Of a stretch of DNA of 64,000 nt, positions 51,559 through 60,335 are shown in pieces (the stretch's first letter is position 1; every line of letters begins with the position of its first letter). The stretch covers positions 1-64,000 of the forward strand of contig JAZOTN010000021.1 of NCBI GenBank assembly GCA_045657665.1, given 5' to 3'. Below the pieces are notes generated by a model. That model was not told the DNA's origin. It made no database searches and saw only the letters and a program-made list of their open reading frames with translations. The stretch comes from RUG12461 sp045657665 (GTDB lineage Bacteria; Bacillota; Clostridia; Lachnospirales; Lachnospiraceae). The translations under genes and the position numbers were made by a program.

Positions 51559-52494
51559 TCAGGTCTTCCACTGATCCGTATTTGAAGGATCATAGATCAG
51601 CTTCTCCCACTGCGCAAGCTGTTCTTCCGTCATGAAGCCGTTACTCGTACCGATGTATCCGATCTTGTTGGCTGCGAACATGAGTGATTTTTTGACTGCC
51701 TCCACGGAATCCTGATTCTTAAGATAATAATGCAGGAAACATGCAAATGTCGCGTTTCCTGCTCCGGCGGTGTTCACCACCTGTCCAGCCGTGACCGGAT
51801 TATAATGTACCTTCATATCACGTCCACGGTCATAGAGGATCTGACCCTTCTCGCCCTGTCCGAGCACAATGATCTCGGGATGATACTTGCCAACCATCTC
51901 GTCCACAAAATCAAAGGGATCGGTATCGATCGTATTATCACTGAAATAAAGAATATCCGCTGCATTCAGGAAATCCTCGTTGTAGATTTCCTTTTCATAG
52001 TCAAAATGATGGATCTTGACCGCCAGCTTCTTGCCGTTGTCTTTCGCCAGCTTGATGAACGGACGACAGAAGTTCGCATTGGAAAGTACCACCAGATCCG
52101 CATCCTCTACCAGAGGCCTCGCAAGATTCATGTCATACTCCGCATCCCGGATGTCCTTCAGGTCTTCAAACACCTGCTGCTTGCGCATACGGTCGAAAAG
52201 CAGTATCTCCATGGGTGTTGCCTTCATGATGGGAAGCACATAAGAAGTGGACAGCGTCACCTCCCGGTTCGGCGGATTAAAGATCCCCATGTTCTGATCC
52301 CTTCCGACGACCGTCATAAACTCCACCTTATCTCCGAGCCAGCTCATAGCCAATGACATATTGTAGGCATCTCCGCCCGGCGCGGTAAAGATCGTGTCCG
52401 GAGCCGGCGTAAACGGTGCATAGGCCACCGGAATCTCTTTCACCTTTACGATGGATTCGATCTGCGTAATTCCCGCAATGACGATTTTGCTCAT
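51559..52494 (-). CDS. PfkB-family sugar kinase-like protein lacking the catalytic Asp
   Basis: A 311-residue ribokinase-fold protein. The N-terminal substrate block FTAPGGDAYNMSLAMSWLGD is normal. The C-terminal active-site motif, normally TxGAGDxF, reads NTAGAGNATFACFLHYYL, so the catalytic base Asp is Asn247. The oxyanion hole glycines are present. It may be inactive, a sensor, or have altered chemistry. It lies between glyA and xylB on the same strand, so a role in pentose or nucleoside sugar use is possible. Confidence 0.85.
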   Translation of the reverse strand: MSKIVIAGITQIESIVKVKEIPVAYAPFTPAPDTIFTAPGGDAYNMSLAMSWLGDKVEFMTVVGRDQNMGIFNPPNREVTLSTSYVLPIMKATPMEILLFDRMRKQQVFEDLKDIRDAEYDMNLARPLVEDADLVVLSNANFCRPFIKLAKDNGKKLAVKIHHFDYEKEIYNEDFLNAADILYFSDNTIDTDPFDFVDEMVGKYHPEIIVLGQGEKGQILYDRGRDMKVHYNPVTAGQVVNTAGAGNATFACFLHYYLKNQDSVEAVKKSLMFAANKIGYIGTSNGFMTEEQLAQWEKLIYDPSNTDQWKT

Positions 52495-52564
52495 AGATTC
52501 TCCTTTCCGTGTCCGGCATTCTCCGCTTGATCCGTATTATCCGGGATGCCTCAAACTATTTTTT

Positions 52565-52592
52565 ATTATACCATATTTCCAATATTAACAAG
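52565..52592 (-). promoter_or_regulatory. Probable promoter of the PfkB-like gene
   Basis: A perfect minus-strand -10 TATAAT (52565-52570) in AT-rich DNA, with candidate -35 TTGTTA at a short (15-bp) spacing. It lies 71 bp upstream of the PfkB-like start. Confidence 0.45.
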
Positions 52593-52649
52593 TCTTTTTT
52601 ATTTTTTAAGCGTTTCTCAATTCAAGTCCGGCCAATACCGGAGGATTCT

Positions 52650-54119
52650 TCAGTGCAATGCCGGGAATACATCCTTCATGGCAGGATAAATCTTGGCAAA
52701 TTTCTGGTACTGCTCTTCATATTTTGCTGTCAGCACCGGATCCGGTTCAACGGTTCCAACGACCTTAACGATCTTCTCCGCAGCCTCTTTGACAGAAGCA
52801 TATTCTCCGCAGGCAACCGCGGCAAGCATCGCGCCTCCGAGAGACGGTCCCTCCTCTGTTGCCAGGAGCTCGAGCGGGATTCCGAAGATATTTGCAACGA
52901 TCTTTCTCCATAGCTCGCTTTTTGCTCCGCCCCCGACGATGCGGCTGTTTTTTACATCCAGCCCCAGACTCTTTGCCACCTCAAAGGAATCACGAAGTGC
53001 AAAGGTGACTCCTTCCAGAACCGCAAGCGTCATATCGGAGCGCGACGTATCCATGGTCATTCCTGCAAACACGGATCTTGCATCCGGATCATTCAGCGGC
53101 GAACGTTCTCCCATCAGATATGGGAGATAAAACACATGGTTTTCCCCGAGCTTTTGAATATGTTCCTGTTCCTTCGCAAATTCCTTTGTCTGAAGGATAT
53201 CCTCCATCCACCATTTATTGCAGGATGCTGCGGAAAGCATGCAGCCCATCAAATGATACTCTCCGTTGGCATCGCAAAATGAATGCAGCGCATTGTTCTC
53301 ATCTACCCGGAATTTCTTCTGGGAAAGGAAGATCGTTCCGCTTGTACCGAGCGAAAGATTGCAGTGATTATCTCCGACAGTTCCTGTCGCAACAGCTGCT
53401 GCCGCATTATCCCCGGCACCTGCCGCTACTTTCACTTCTTTTGATACGCCAAGCTCCTCCGCAACAGAAGGGAGTAACGTTCCGATACATTCATAGCTTT
53501 CAAACAATGTTGGAAGCCAGCTTTTTTTCACACCGCATAACTCGCACATTTCCTCGGACCATTTCCGGTTTTTCACATCCAGAAGAAGCGTTCCGGATGC
53601 GTCGGAAACATCTGTTGAGTGTACGCCGGTCAGACGATACGCAAGGTAATCCTTGGGGAGCATGATCCTGTGGATCCTTGCATAGTTTTCCGGTTCGTTT
53701 TTCTTCATCCAAAGGATCTTTGGTGCCGTGAAACCGGCGAATGCCACATTCGCGGTATAAAATGATATCTTGTCATGCCCGATCTCATCATTAAGGTAGG
53801 TGCACTCTTTCGTACTTCTTCCGTCATTCCAGAGGATTGCAGGGCGAATGACCCTGTCGTTTTCATCCAATGCAACCAGTCCGTGCATCTGTCCACCAAA
53901 GCTGATCCCGCCGAGTAAGGTGTGATCTGTGCCGCTTAAAAGCTCCTTCAATCCCTCCATAGACTGGCGATACCAGTCCTCCGGATTCTGCTCCGACCAT
54001 CCACTCTGCGGAAATGAGAGGGGATACTCCTTTGTCACAGCCTTTTCAACACTGCCGTCCGCCCGCATCATAAGAAGCTTTACAGAAGATGTGCCAAGGT
54101 CGATTCCGATATAAACCAT
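52650..54119 (-). CDS. xylB: Xylulokinase
   Basis: A 489-residue FGGY kinase. It starts with the phosphate-binding VYIGIDLGTSSVKLLMM and has the substrate-specific SFGGQMHGLVALD, LYLDGRS-like AILWNDGRSTKECTYLN, the FGGY block PLNDPDARSVFAGMT and the adenosine motif RIVGGGAKSELWRKIVANI. It phosphorylates xylulose. No xylose isomerase is visible in the window. Confidence 0.92.
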   Translation of the reverse strand: MVYIGIDLGTSSVKLLMMRADGSVEKAVTKEYPLSFPQSGWSEQNPEDWYRQSMEGLKELLSGTDHTLLGGISFGGQMHGLVALDENDRVIRPAILWNDGRSTKECTYLNDEIGHDKISFYTANVAFAGFTAPKILWMKKNEPENYARIHRIMLPKDYLAYRLTGVHSTDVSDASGTLLLDVKNRKWSEEMCELCGVKKSWLPTLFESYECIGTLLPSVAEELGVSKEVKVAAGAGDNAAAAVATGTVGDNHCNLSLGTSGTIFLSQKKFRVDENNALHSFCDANGEYHLMGCMLSAASCNKWWMEDILQTKEFAKEQEHIQKLGENHVFYLPYLMGERSPLNDPDARSVFAGMTMDTSRSDMTLAVLEGVTFALRDSFEVAKSLGLDVKNSRIVGGGAKSELWRKIVANIFGIPLELLATEEGPSLGGAMLAAVACGEYASVKEAAEKIVKVVGTVEPDPVLTAKYEEQYQKFAKIYPAMKDVFPALH

Positions 54120-54156
54120 ACGTGCCTCCTTCCTGCCTGATTTATTGTATCACATC

Positions 54157-54185
54157 TTTACAAAATTGAAAAAAACGGGTATGAT
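54157..54185 (+). promoter_or_regulatory. Promoter of the tRNA-Val gene
   Basis: -35 TTTACA (54157-54162), 17-bp spacer, -10 TATGAT (54180-54185), 21 bp before the tRNA. Confidence 0.65.
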
Positions 54186-54206
54186 ATGTTCGTTGACAGT
54201 TCTTTT

Positions 54207-54279
54207 GGGAGTATAGCTCAGCCGGGAGAGCGTCCGCCTCACACGCGGGAGGTCACGGGTTCGAGCCCCGTTGCGCCCA
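54207..54279 (+). tRNA. tRNA-Val (anticodon CAC)
   Basis: A 73-nt cloverleaf without encoded CCA. The anticodon stem TCCGC/GCGGG frames loop CTCACAC, anticodon CAC. The T arm is ACGGG-TTCGAGC-CCCGT. The acceptor stem GGGAGTA/TGCGCCC has one A-G mismatch at the fourth pair, where related tRNAs have C-G. Confidence 0.9.
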
Positions 54280-54281
54280 CT

Positions 54282-54316
54282 AAAAAGGGATTACCGAAAA
54301 TCGGTAATCCCTTTTT
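54282..54316. terminator. Intrinsic terminator after tRNA-Val, bidirectional
   Basis: GGGATTACCGA (54287-54297) pairs perfectly with TCGGTAATCCC (54301-54311), A-run before, TTTTT after. Confidence 0.9.
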
Positions 54317-54319
54317 ATA

Positions 54320-54540
54320 AAGATCTTATCGAGCAGAACCATAACACAGATGAGAAGAATACACTGTGCTATGGTAAAGATGCTGATGCCGTTCTCCCAG
54401 TTTCCGTCTGCCACATAACCGAGAACACGGCTGAAAGGAGTCTCCCACCCAAGGAAATGCAGAAAGAGCGGCAAAAGGACAGAATAAAGAAAACTATCGC
54501 CTGAATAACGATAATGGCTGTGATCGTCCTCTTTTATTTC
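54320..54540 (-). pseudogene. Possible membrane-protein remnant between tRNA-Val and hypA
   Basis: A minus-strand frame without an ATG (only TTG) reads as a hydrophobic segment protein: FLYSVLLPLFLHFLGWE, then IAQCILLICVMVLLDKIFI. Its 3' end runs into the terminator. It may be a decayed membrane protein; no family recognised. Confidence 0.3.
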
Positions 54541-54550
54541 TTATGAACTG

Positions 54551-54895
54551 CTACCATGCTTCGACTTCCTTGATATTGAACTCATTTCCGGTAACGAGGA
54601 AGGTGTTGCCGCTGCCGCAATGTGGGCATGTTTTCCCGTATTTGACGGTCTCGTATTCTTTTTTGCAATCCTCGCAAAAAGTAACGGCAGGAAGCTTCTC
54701 GATCAGAAGCTCCGCGCCTTTCAAAAAATCATGTTTTTCTCTGGCCCATTTCCAGCAGTCCGTTAAATATCCCGGGATCACGGCGGAAACTTCACCAAGC
54801 TCCAGCGTCACGGAATTGATCCGTTCGATCTGGTTTTCCTCCCTGACCTCGTCCAGCATATCAATGATATGAAATACAACGCCTAATTCATGCAA
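54551..54895 (-). CDS. hypA: Hydrogenase/urease nickel incorporation protein HypA-like
   Basis: A 114-residue protein starting MHELGVVFHIIDML, as HypA proteins do (His2 and Glu3 bind nickel). The zinc loop is present as VTFCEDCKKEY and CPHCGSG, with two CxxC. HypA delivers nickel to [NiFe] hydrogenase with HypB, but no hypB or hydrogenase gene is in the window. It lies just downstream of the large flavin/iron-sulfur oxidoreductase gene on the same strand, which suggests a role with that enzyme. Confidence 0.9.
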   Translation of the reverse strand: MHELGVVFHIIDMLDEVREENQIERINSVTLELGEVSAVIPGYLTDCWKWAREKHDFLKGAELLIEKLPAVTFCEDCKKEYETVKYGKTCPHCGSGNTFLVTGNEFNIKEVEAW

Positions 54896-54918
54896 TTTGC
54901 TCGTACCTCACCATGCAT

Positions 54919-54964
54919 TGATGTTGGGGTCAAAAGTGACATGTGACTTTTGACCCCAGCATCA
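54919..54964. repeat. Dispersed palindrome, copy 1
   Basis: TGATGTTGGGGTCAAAAGT (54919-54937) pairs with ACTTTTGACCCCAGCATCA (54946-54964) with one G-U, around loop GACATGTG. It lies between the flavoprotein gene and hypA. The core CAAAAGTG-N-CATGTGACTTTTG recurs at 62688-62715. Confidence 0.75.
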
Positions 54965-54980
54965 TACTTTGATTCATGTT

Positions 54981-57791
54981 TTATTTCTTCCCGCCGAAAG
55001 TAACCTTGATCCCCTGTTTGATTCCATACGGAAGGATGTATTTCAGCTTATCCTCACTCTTTCTCATCGTAGAACATTCCGGGTTGTCACGGTGCAGATG
55101 GATCGCGTCAAATTCACATCTTGTCGTGCAAAGTCCGCACCCCACGCAGCGGTTTTCATCCACGATCGTCGCGCCGCAGGAAAGACATCTTGCCGTCTCG
55201 ATCTTCACCTGCTCTTCCGTAAACACTGCCTTGCCGTCGCGGAAAGAAAGCTTCTCGACAGCCGCTTTTCTCCCGGGGATCTGACGCGGCGAATTGTCAT
55301 AACACTCACGCTTTGTCTGATCTTCGATATCTTCCTTGTCCAGTTCAACGTAATGGTGTGGATTCCGTCCGATGGTAAGGGAACTGTGGGGTTGAACGAA
55401 ACGATGGATCGAGATTGCCGCTTCCTTTCCTGCTGCGATCGCATCGATCACAAATTTCGGTCCGGTGTATACATCACCGCCGACGAAAATATCCGGTTCT
55501 GCCGTCTGATAAGTCTTCGGATCGGCAACCGCGCCGTTTCCTCTTCCTAGTTCCACTTTCGATCCGGAAAGCAGATCGCCCCATACGATGGACTGTCCGA
55601 CCGCAAGTACAACGTGTTTGCAGGCAATCTCCACGGTCTGGTTCTCATCATACTGCGGATTAAACCGGCCACTCGAGTCCTTGACCTGTGTGCACTTTTT
55701 GAAAACAATGCCGCGCACTTTGCCGTTTTCATCCTTCAGGATCTCTTTCGGTCCCCAGCCGCCTCCGAAGATCACTCCGTCCTCTTCCGCTTCTTCGATC
55801 TCTTCCTTGGAAGCGGGGCGCTCATCACCGTCCTCCAGCGAGTACTGATAAACCTTCGGTGCCCCGACGCGCACAGCATCTCTCGAACAGTCAATCGCAA
55901 CATTGCCACCACCGACTACCACAACATCCCCCTCGATCGGGAATTTCTCATTCGCATTGACTTCACGGAGAAAATCCACCGCAGAATAGATGTTCTTCGC
56001 ATCCTCCCCCGGGACGCCGACGCTTCTTCCTCCCTGGCATCCGATCGCGATGTAGAACGCCTTATAGCCTTCCTTCCGGAGCCCATCGAGTGTTACGTCC
56101 TTTCCGACTTCCACTCCGCACCGGATTTCGACACCCATTTCCTTCATAATGTCAATCTCCGCCGCGATCACATCCTTCTCCAGTTTGTAAGTCGGAATGC
56201 CATATACGAGCATACCGCCGGGTTTTTCGTTCTTTTCAAAAACAGTCGGCTGATAGCCTTTCTCTGCCAGATAATATGCACAGGAAAGTCCTGCCGGTCC
56301 CGCTCCGATGATGGCCACTTTCTCCTCAAAGCCGCCCTTTACTTTCGGAACAACTTTATTCGGGATGTAGCGTGTCGCAGCATTCAGATCCTGCATTGCG
56401 ATAAACTTCTTTACCTCATCGATCGCAATGGCCTGATCGATCGTACCCCGGGTGCAGGCGTCCTCACAGCGGCGGTTACAGATATGTCCGCAGACTGCCG
56501 GAAGGGGATTGTTCTTCTTAATCAGTGCAAGCGCCTCGGTATACTTCCCCTGTGCAGCGAGCTTTAAGTATCCCTGGATCGCAATATGTGCCGGGCATGC
56601 TGTCTTGCACGGAGCCGTCCCGCTCTCATGCGACTCGATCCGGTTGGTGTCACGATAATCCCAGTTCCATTTATCCTCGCCCCATTTTGCTTCAGAAGGA
56701 AGCACCTGTTTCGGATACTGTACTTCGCTCCCGTCCTTTTTGCAGAGCTTCTGTCCGAGTGTCAGTGCTCCGGCCGGACAAACCTCAACGCACCGTCCGC
56801 AGGCCACGCATTTTTCCTTTTCCACGTGAGCTACATATGCGCTTCTTGACATATTCGGCGTATTGAAAAGCTGAGAAGTACGGAGCGCATAGCAAACATT
56901 CACGTTGCAATTGCAGATCGCGAAGATCTTTTCCTCGCCGTCGATGTTGGTGATCTGGTGAACAAATCCGTTCTCTTCACCTTTTTTAAAGATCTCGTAA
57001 GCTTCTTCCTTCGTGATATAGCGGCCGCCTTTTCCGGTCTCCACCACATAGTCCGCCATGTCACCGACCGCAATGCACCAATCATGGAAATCATCCGCGC
57101 ATCCCTCTTCATAGGTCATACGGCTACGGCGGCAGGAGCAGGGCGATGCCGCGTACTTGCCCTCATATTTATCCATCCAGTGCGAGATCTTCTCCAGATC
57201 GATCGCCTGGTCGCACATGTCGACTTCCTTCTGTACGGGGATGACATGCATACCGATGCCGGCGCCTCCGGGCGGCACCATCTTCGTCACTTTTTCAAGC
57301 GGAAGACGGGTCATATGCTCAAAGAACATGCCAAGTTCCGGATGCTCATCGATGAGCTTTAAGTTCATGTTGGAGAACTCGCCGGATCCGGGAACAAACA
57401 TCGGAAGCACCCAGCGTTTTTCATGATTCGGATTCTTTCCGTCGAGGTTTTCGTAGTTCCACTCCACGAGGCCGGAATAGGAGATCTTTTCCAGCATTTC
57501 GGTAAGCTCTTCGTCACTCATTCCGGAACTTGCCTTAAGCTCAGCAAAGGTTTTCGGCTGACGGATCGCCTTGAAATTGTCAATGACAAACCTTGCGATA
57601 TTTTCATCATCATAACAAAGGATCCGCACCGCCCAGTATTCCGGGTCGTCCTTTGTCACCTTTGCCATCCCGAGCTTTATGGGAATGCGATCGGTAATGA
57701 TCTTTCCGAGCTTTGCAATATTGGGCTTCATTTCACCGCTCACATCCACATAATCCGGCCGCAGCGGGTAGTTCGGGTTTGTTCCTGCCAT
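54981..57791 (-). CDS. Large NAD(P)/FAD iron-sulfur oxidoreductase (GltD/DPYD-like)
   Basis: A 936-residue multidomain cytosolic enzyme. Residues 1-315 include a winged-helix-like part and Cys motifs at 218-220 (CSC) and 293-300 (CNCNVNVC). A 4Fe-4S ferredoxin motif is at 328-338 (CVACGRCVEVC). Residues 395-480 form the Fer4_20 helical domain with CGHICNRRCEDACTRGT. Then come FAD-binding AIIGAGPAGLSCAYYLAE (494-511) and NAD(P)-binding VVVVGGGNVAIDCSRDA. The C-terminus has two more Cys clusters, CLSCG and CVGCGLCTTRC (882-892). This is the glutamate synthase small-subunit type of electron-transfer unit with extra centres. The redox partner is unknown. Confidence 0.85.
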   Translation of the reverse strand: MAGTNPNYPLRPDYVDVSGEMKPNIAKLGKIITDRIPIKLGMAKVTKDDPEYWAVRILCYDDENIARFVIDNFKAIRQPKTFAELKASSGMSDEELTEMLEKISYSGLVEWNYENLDGKNPNHEKRWVLPMFVPGSGEFSNMNLKLIDEHPELGMFFEHMTRLPLEKVTKMVPPGGAGIGMHVIPVQKEVDMCDQAIDLEKISHWMDKYEGKYAASPCSCRRSRMTYEEGCADDFHDWCIAVGDMADYVVETGKGGRYITKEEAYEIFKKGEENGFVHQITNIDGEEKIFAICNCNVNVCYALRTSQLFNTPNMSRSAYVAHVEKEKCVACGRCVEVCPAGALTLGQKLCKKDGSEVQYPKQVLPSEAKWGEDKWNWDYRDTNRIESHESGTAPCKTACPAHIAIQGYLKLAAQGKYTEALALIKKNNPLPAVCGHICNRRCEDACTRGTIDQAIAIDEVKKFIAMQDLNAATRYIPNKVVPKVKGGFEEKVAIIGAGPAGLSCAYYLAEKGYQPTVFEKNEKPGGMLVYGIPTYKLEKDVIAAEIDIMKEMGVEIRCGVEVGKDVTLDGLRKEGYKAFYIAIGCQGGRSVGVPGEDAKNIYSAVDFLREVNANEKFPIEGDVVVVGGGNVAIDCSRDAVRVGAPKVYQYSLEDGDERPASKEEIEEAEEDGVIFGGGWGPKEILKDENGKVRGIVFKKCTQVKDSSGRFNPQYDENQTVEIACKHVVLAVGQSIVWGDLLSGSKVELGRGNGAVADPKTYQTAEPDIFVGGDVYTGPKFVIDAIAAGKEAAISIHRFVQPHSSLTIGRNPHHYVELDKEDIEDQTKRECYDNSPRQIPGRKAAVEKLSFRDGKAVFTEEQVKIETARCLSCGATIVDENRCVGCGLCTTRCEFDAIHLHRDNPECSTMRKSEDKLKYILPYGIKQGIKVTFGGKK

Positions 57792-57893
57792 TTGTTATCC
57801 TCCTAATAGTAGCCAACAGGGTTTATGATCAGTGTCAAAAACGGCACAGGACTGATCTGCCCCGTGCCGCAATCTTTCCGCATAAAATCTCTT

Positions 57894-60218
57894 TTATTTC
57901 TTTTCGATCTTCGGAAGCTTTCTTGTCTTCATCACATACCAGAGGTTTGCCGCGATGAAGATGGACGAATAGGTACCGCTGATGAAACCAATCATAAGCG
58001 GAAGTGCAAACTCGCGAATGGAAGCCACACCGAAGATGTAGAGCATCAATACCATGATAAACGTCGTGATCGAGGTATTTAAGGATCTCACGAGCGTCTG
58101 TGTCAGCGACTTATTCACGAGCTCCGCAAGATTCTCTCTTGTCTCGGTCGCCCGGAGTGCTTTCCGGTTCTCACGGATACGGTCAAAGATGACGATGGTA
58201 TCGTTGATCGAATATCCGACGATCGTCAGCATACAGGCGATAAAGGTATTACCCACCGAAATCCGGATCAGCGCATACGCGGTCAGCACGACGAGCACGT
58301 CATGGACCAGCGCGAGGATCGCGGATCCCGCCGTGCGGAAATCCTTGAACCGGAACCAGATGTATACGAGCATGAACGCAACGGATACGAGGACCGCAAC
58401 AACCGCGTCACGCCGCATCTCGTTGGAAATCGTACTGCTGATAGAGTCTCCATCAATGGTCTCAAGATCTACTCCGAAATCACTGACAAGCATCTGATCC
58501 AGCGCGGTGCGCTCATCGTCCGTCAGTGTTCTGGTACGGATCGTGATCTCCGTTGTACCACTGACCGCGTTTGCATGCACATCTGTATCACCGGTGATCT
58601 GTTCCACGGCAGGAACAATCTGCTGCTCGATCTCATCAATGGTGTATGTTTTTCCGAAATCAGCAGTCGTTGTAGAACCGCCCATAAACTCGATACTGTA
58701 ATTAAGCGGCTTGCCGGTTCCCGCGCCGAAGCCGATCATACCGACAATACCTGCAACGATCACAAGGCAGGAAATTGAGAACCAGATCTTTCTCTTTTCC
58801 ACAAACCGGATCGGTTTTCTTTCCTTTGCCTTGCCATAGAACTTCACATCCTGAACGCCTACCGCATAGAAGCTGTACATCAGAAGTCTTGCGATCACAA
58901 GCGCCGTAAACATTGATACGATGATGGAGATCATCAAAGTATCCGCAAAGCCCTTCACCGTTCCGGAGCCGAGGAAATGCAGCACCACCGCTGCGATAAA
59001 GGTTGTGATATTTCCATCCACGATAGCGGAAAGTGCTTTCCGGTATCCCTCCCTGATAGCCGAATGCACCGGAACGCCCTTCGCAGTCTCCTCACGGATA
59101 CGGGCGAATATAATGACATTCGCATCCACGGCCATACCGATACCGAGAATCACACCTGCGATACCGGGCAGGGTGAGCACGATCTCATAAAGATAGATCA
59201 AAGCAACAACGATACTCGTATAGAGTCCGAGGGCAATCGCTGCCGCCACACCGGAGATTCCATAGAAAATGATCATGAAGATCATGACGATCACAAGACC
59301 GATACCGGCTGCCAGGAGTGATGTCTCAAGCGCCTTGCTTCCGAGCGAAGCACCGACTACCTGGAACTGGAGTTCCTGAAGCTTCAGATCGATCGCACCG
59401 ATCCGGATAAAGGTGGCGAGATTTTCCGCCGCTTCAAAGCTCTCCATACCGGTGATCACGCAGTGTCCGTCCGTGATAGCTGCCTGTACATTCGGAACGC
59501 TGATGAAATGGTCATCATAGTAAATACCGATGGACTCGCCGTTTGCAAATGCCTTTGTCGTCGCATCCGCAAATTTCTGCGTTCCTTCTGAATTCAATGT
59601 CAGCTGTACCACCGGCTCATTATTACCGAGAGTGCTGTTGTTCTGATAACCCGCCGTTGCTTCCTGAACATCCTGTCCGGTCATGATGACGGAACCGTTT
59701 GCTATCAGATCTTCGATCGGATAATTCAGCTCATATCCGCCCGGTTCCACACCGGTATAGCTGTAGTTCTGATTGCCATCCGCGTCCGTCTGGCTGATGA
59801 AGTAAAGAGATCCGGGGCTCCCCAGATCCTCAAGTACACGATCCGCTTCCGAGCCCTGGACACCCGGGATCTCAACCGTGATCCGGTCATTTCCCTCACG
59901 GTAAACCGAGTACTCATTATTATAAGAAGCGGCACGCTCCTCCATCTTGCTGATCGTGTCATTGATGGCTTCCTGGGAAGGATTCTCATCCACAATCTGA
60001 TAGGTGACCGAAACGCCACCGGCCAAATCCAGTCCAAGTTTAATGGACATATCCTGATCTGACGCAGCATCTCCGGCTTCTGTGCTCTCTGTTACAGCTG
60101 CGGTTTCATCCGTAACGGTGTCGCGTACCACCAGATACGTTACGAAACACATCGCGGCAAGGCATGCCAGTATGATCAGTAAAATAAGCGCTCCCTGCCA
60201 TTTCTTCATCGTCTTCAT
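57894..60218 (-). CDS. secDF: Fused protein translocase subunit SecDF
   Basis: A 774-residue membrane protein joining SecD and SecF; start set at ATG 60218 (GTG at 60230 and ATG at 60209 are alternatives). SecD part: LGLDLAGGVSVTYQIVDENP, the periplasmic P1 domain and LPGIAGVILGIGMAVDANVI. SecF part: YSIEFMGGSTTTADFGKTY and IVGYSINDTIVIFDRIRENR. It pulls translocating proteins outward using the proton motive force. In clostridia secDF is commonly next to scfAB, as here. Confidence 0.95.
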   Translation of the reverse strand: MKTMKKWQGALILLIILACLAAMCFVTYLVVRDTVTDETAAVTESTEAGDAASDQDMSIKLGLDLAGGVSVTYQIVDENPSQEAINDTISKMEERAASYNNEYSVYREGNDRITVEIPGVQGSEADRVLEDLGSPGSLYFISQTDADGNQNYSYTGVEPGGYELNYPIEDLIANGSVIMTGQDVQEATAGYQNNSTLGNNEPVVQLTLNSEGTQKFADATTKAFANGESIGIYYDDHFISVPNVQAAITDGHCVITGMESFEAAENLATFIRIGAIDLKLQELQFQVVGASLGSKALETSLLAAGIGLVIVMIFMIIFYGISGVAAAIALGLYTSIVVALIYLYEIVLTLPGIAGVILGIGMAVDANVIIFARIREETAKGVPVHSAIREGYRKALSAIVDGNITTFIAAVVLHFLGSGTVKGFADTLMISIIVSMFTALVIARLLMYSFYAVGVQDVKFYGKAKERKPIRFVEKRKIWFSISCLVIVAGIVGMIGFGAGTGKPLNYSIEFMGGSTTTADFGKTYTIDEIEQQIVPAVEQITGDTDVHANAVSGTTEITIRTRTLTDDERTALDQMLVSDFGVDLETIDGDSISSTISNEMRRDAVVAVLVSVAFMLVYIWFRFKDFRTAGSAILALVHDVLVVLTAYALIRISVGNTFIACMLTIVGYSINDTIVIFDRIRENRKALRATETRENLAELVNKSLTQTLVRSLNTSITTFIMVLMLYIFGVASIREFALPLMIGFISGTYSSIFIAANLWYVMKTRKLPKIEKK

Positions 60219-60335
60219 TTCTTCATACACTCCTTAAATATTCTACGTTTTTGTTATGAGCACCCTTCTCCGATGTCACTAAATTCATTCTTCGCCTTCG
60301 GCTCGAATTCATTAAGTGTCCCTGTATGGGCTTCT

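Noticed and set aside
54919..54964. Palindrome read as a simple terminator of the flavoprotein gene
   Set aside because: No U-run follows on either strand, and the same core recurs at 62.7 kb with covarying pairs, so a dispersed repeat is the better reading.
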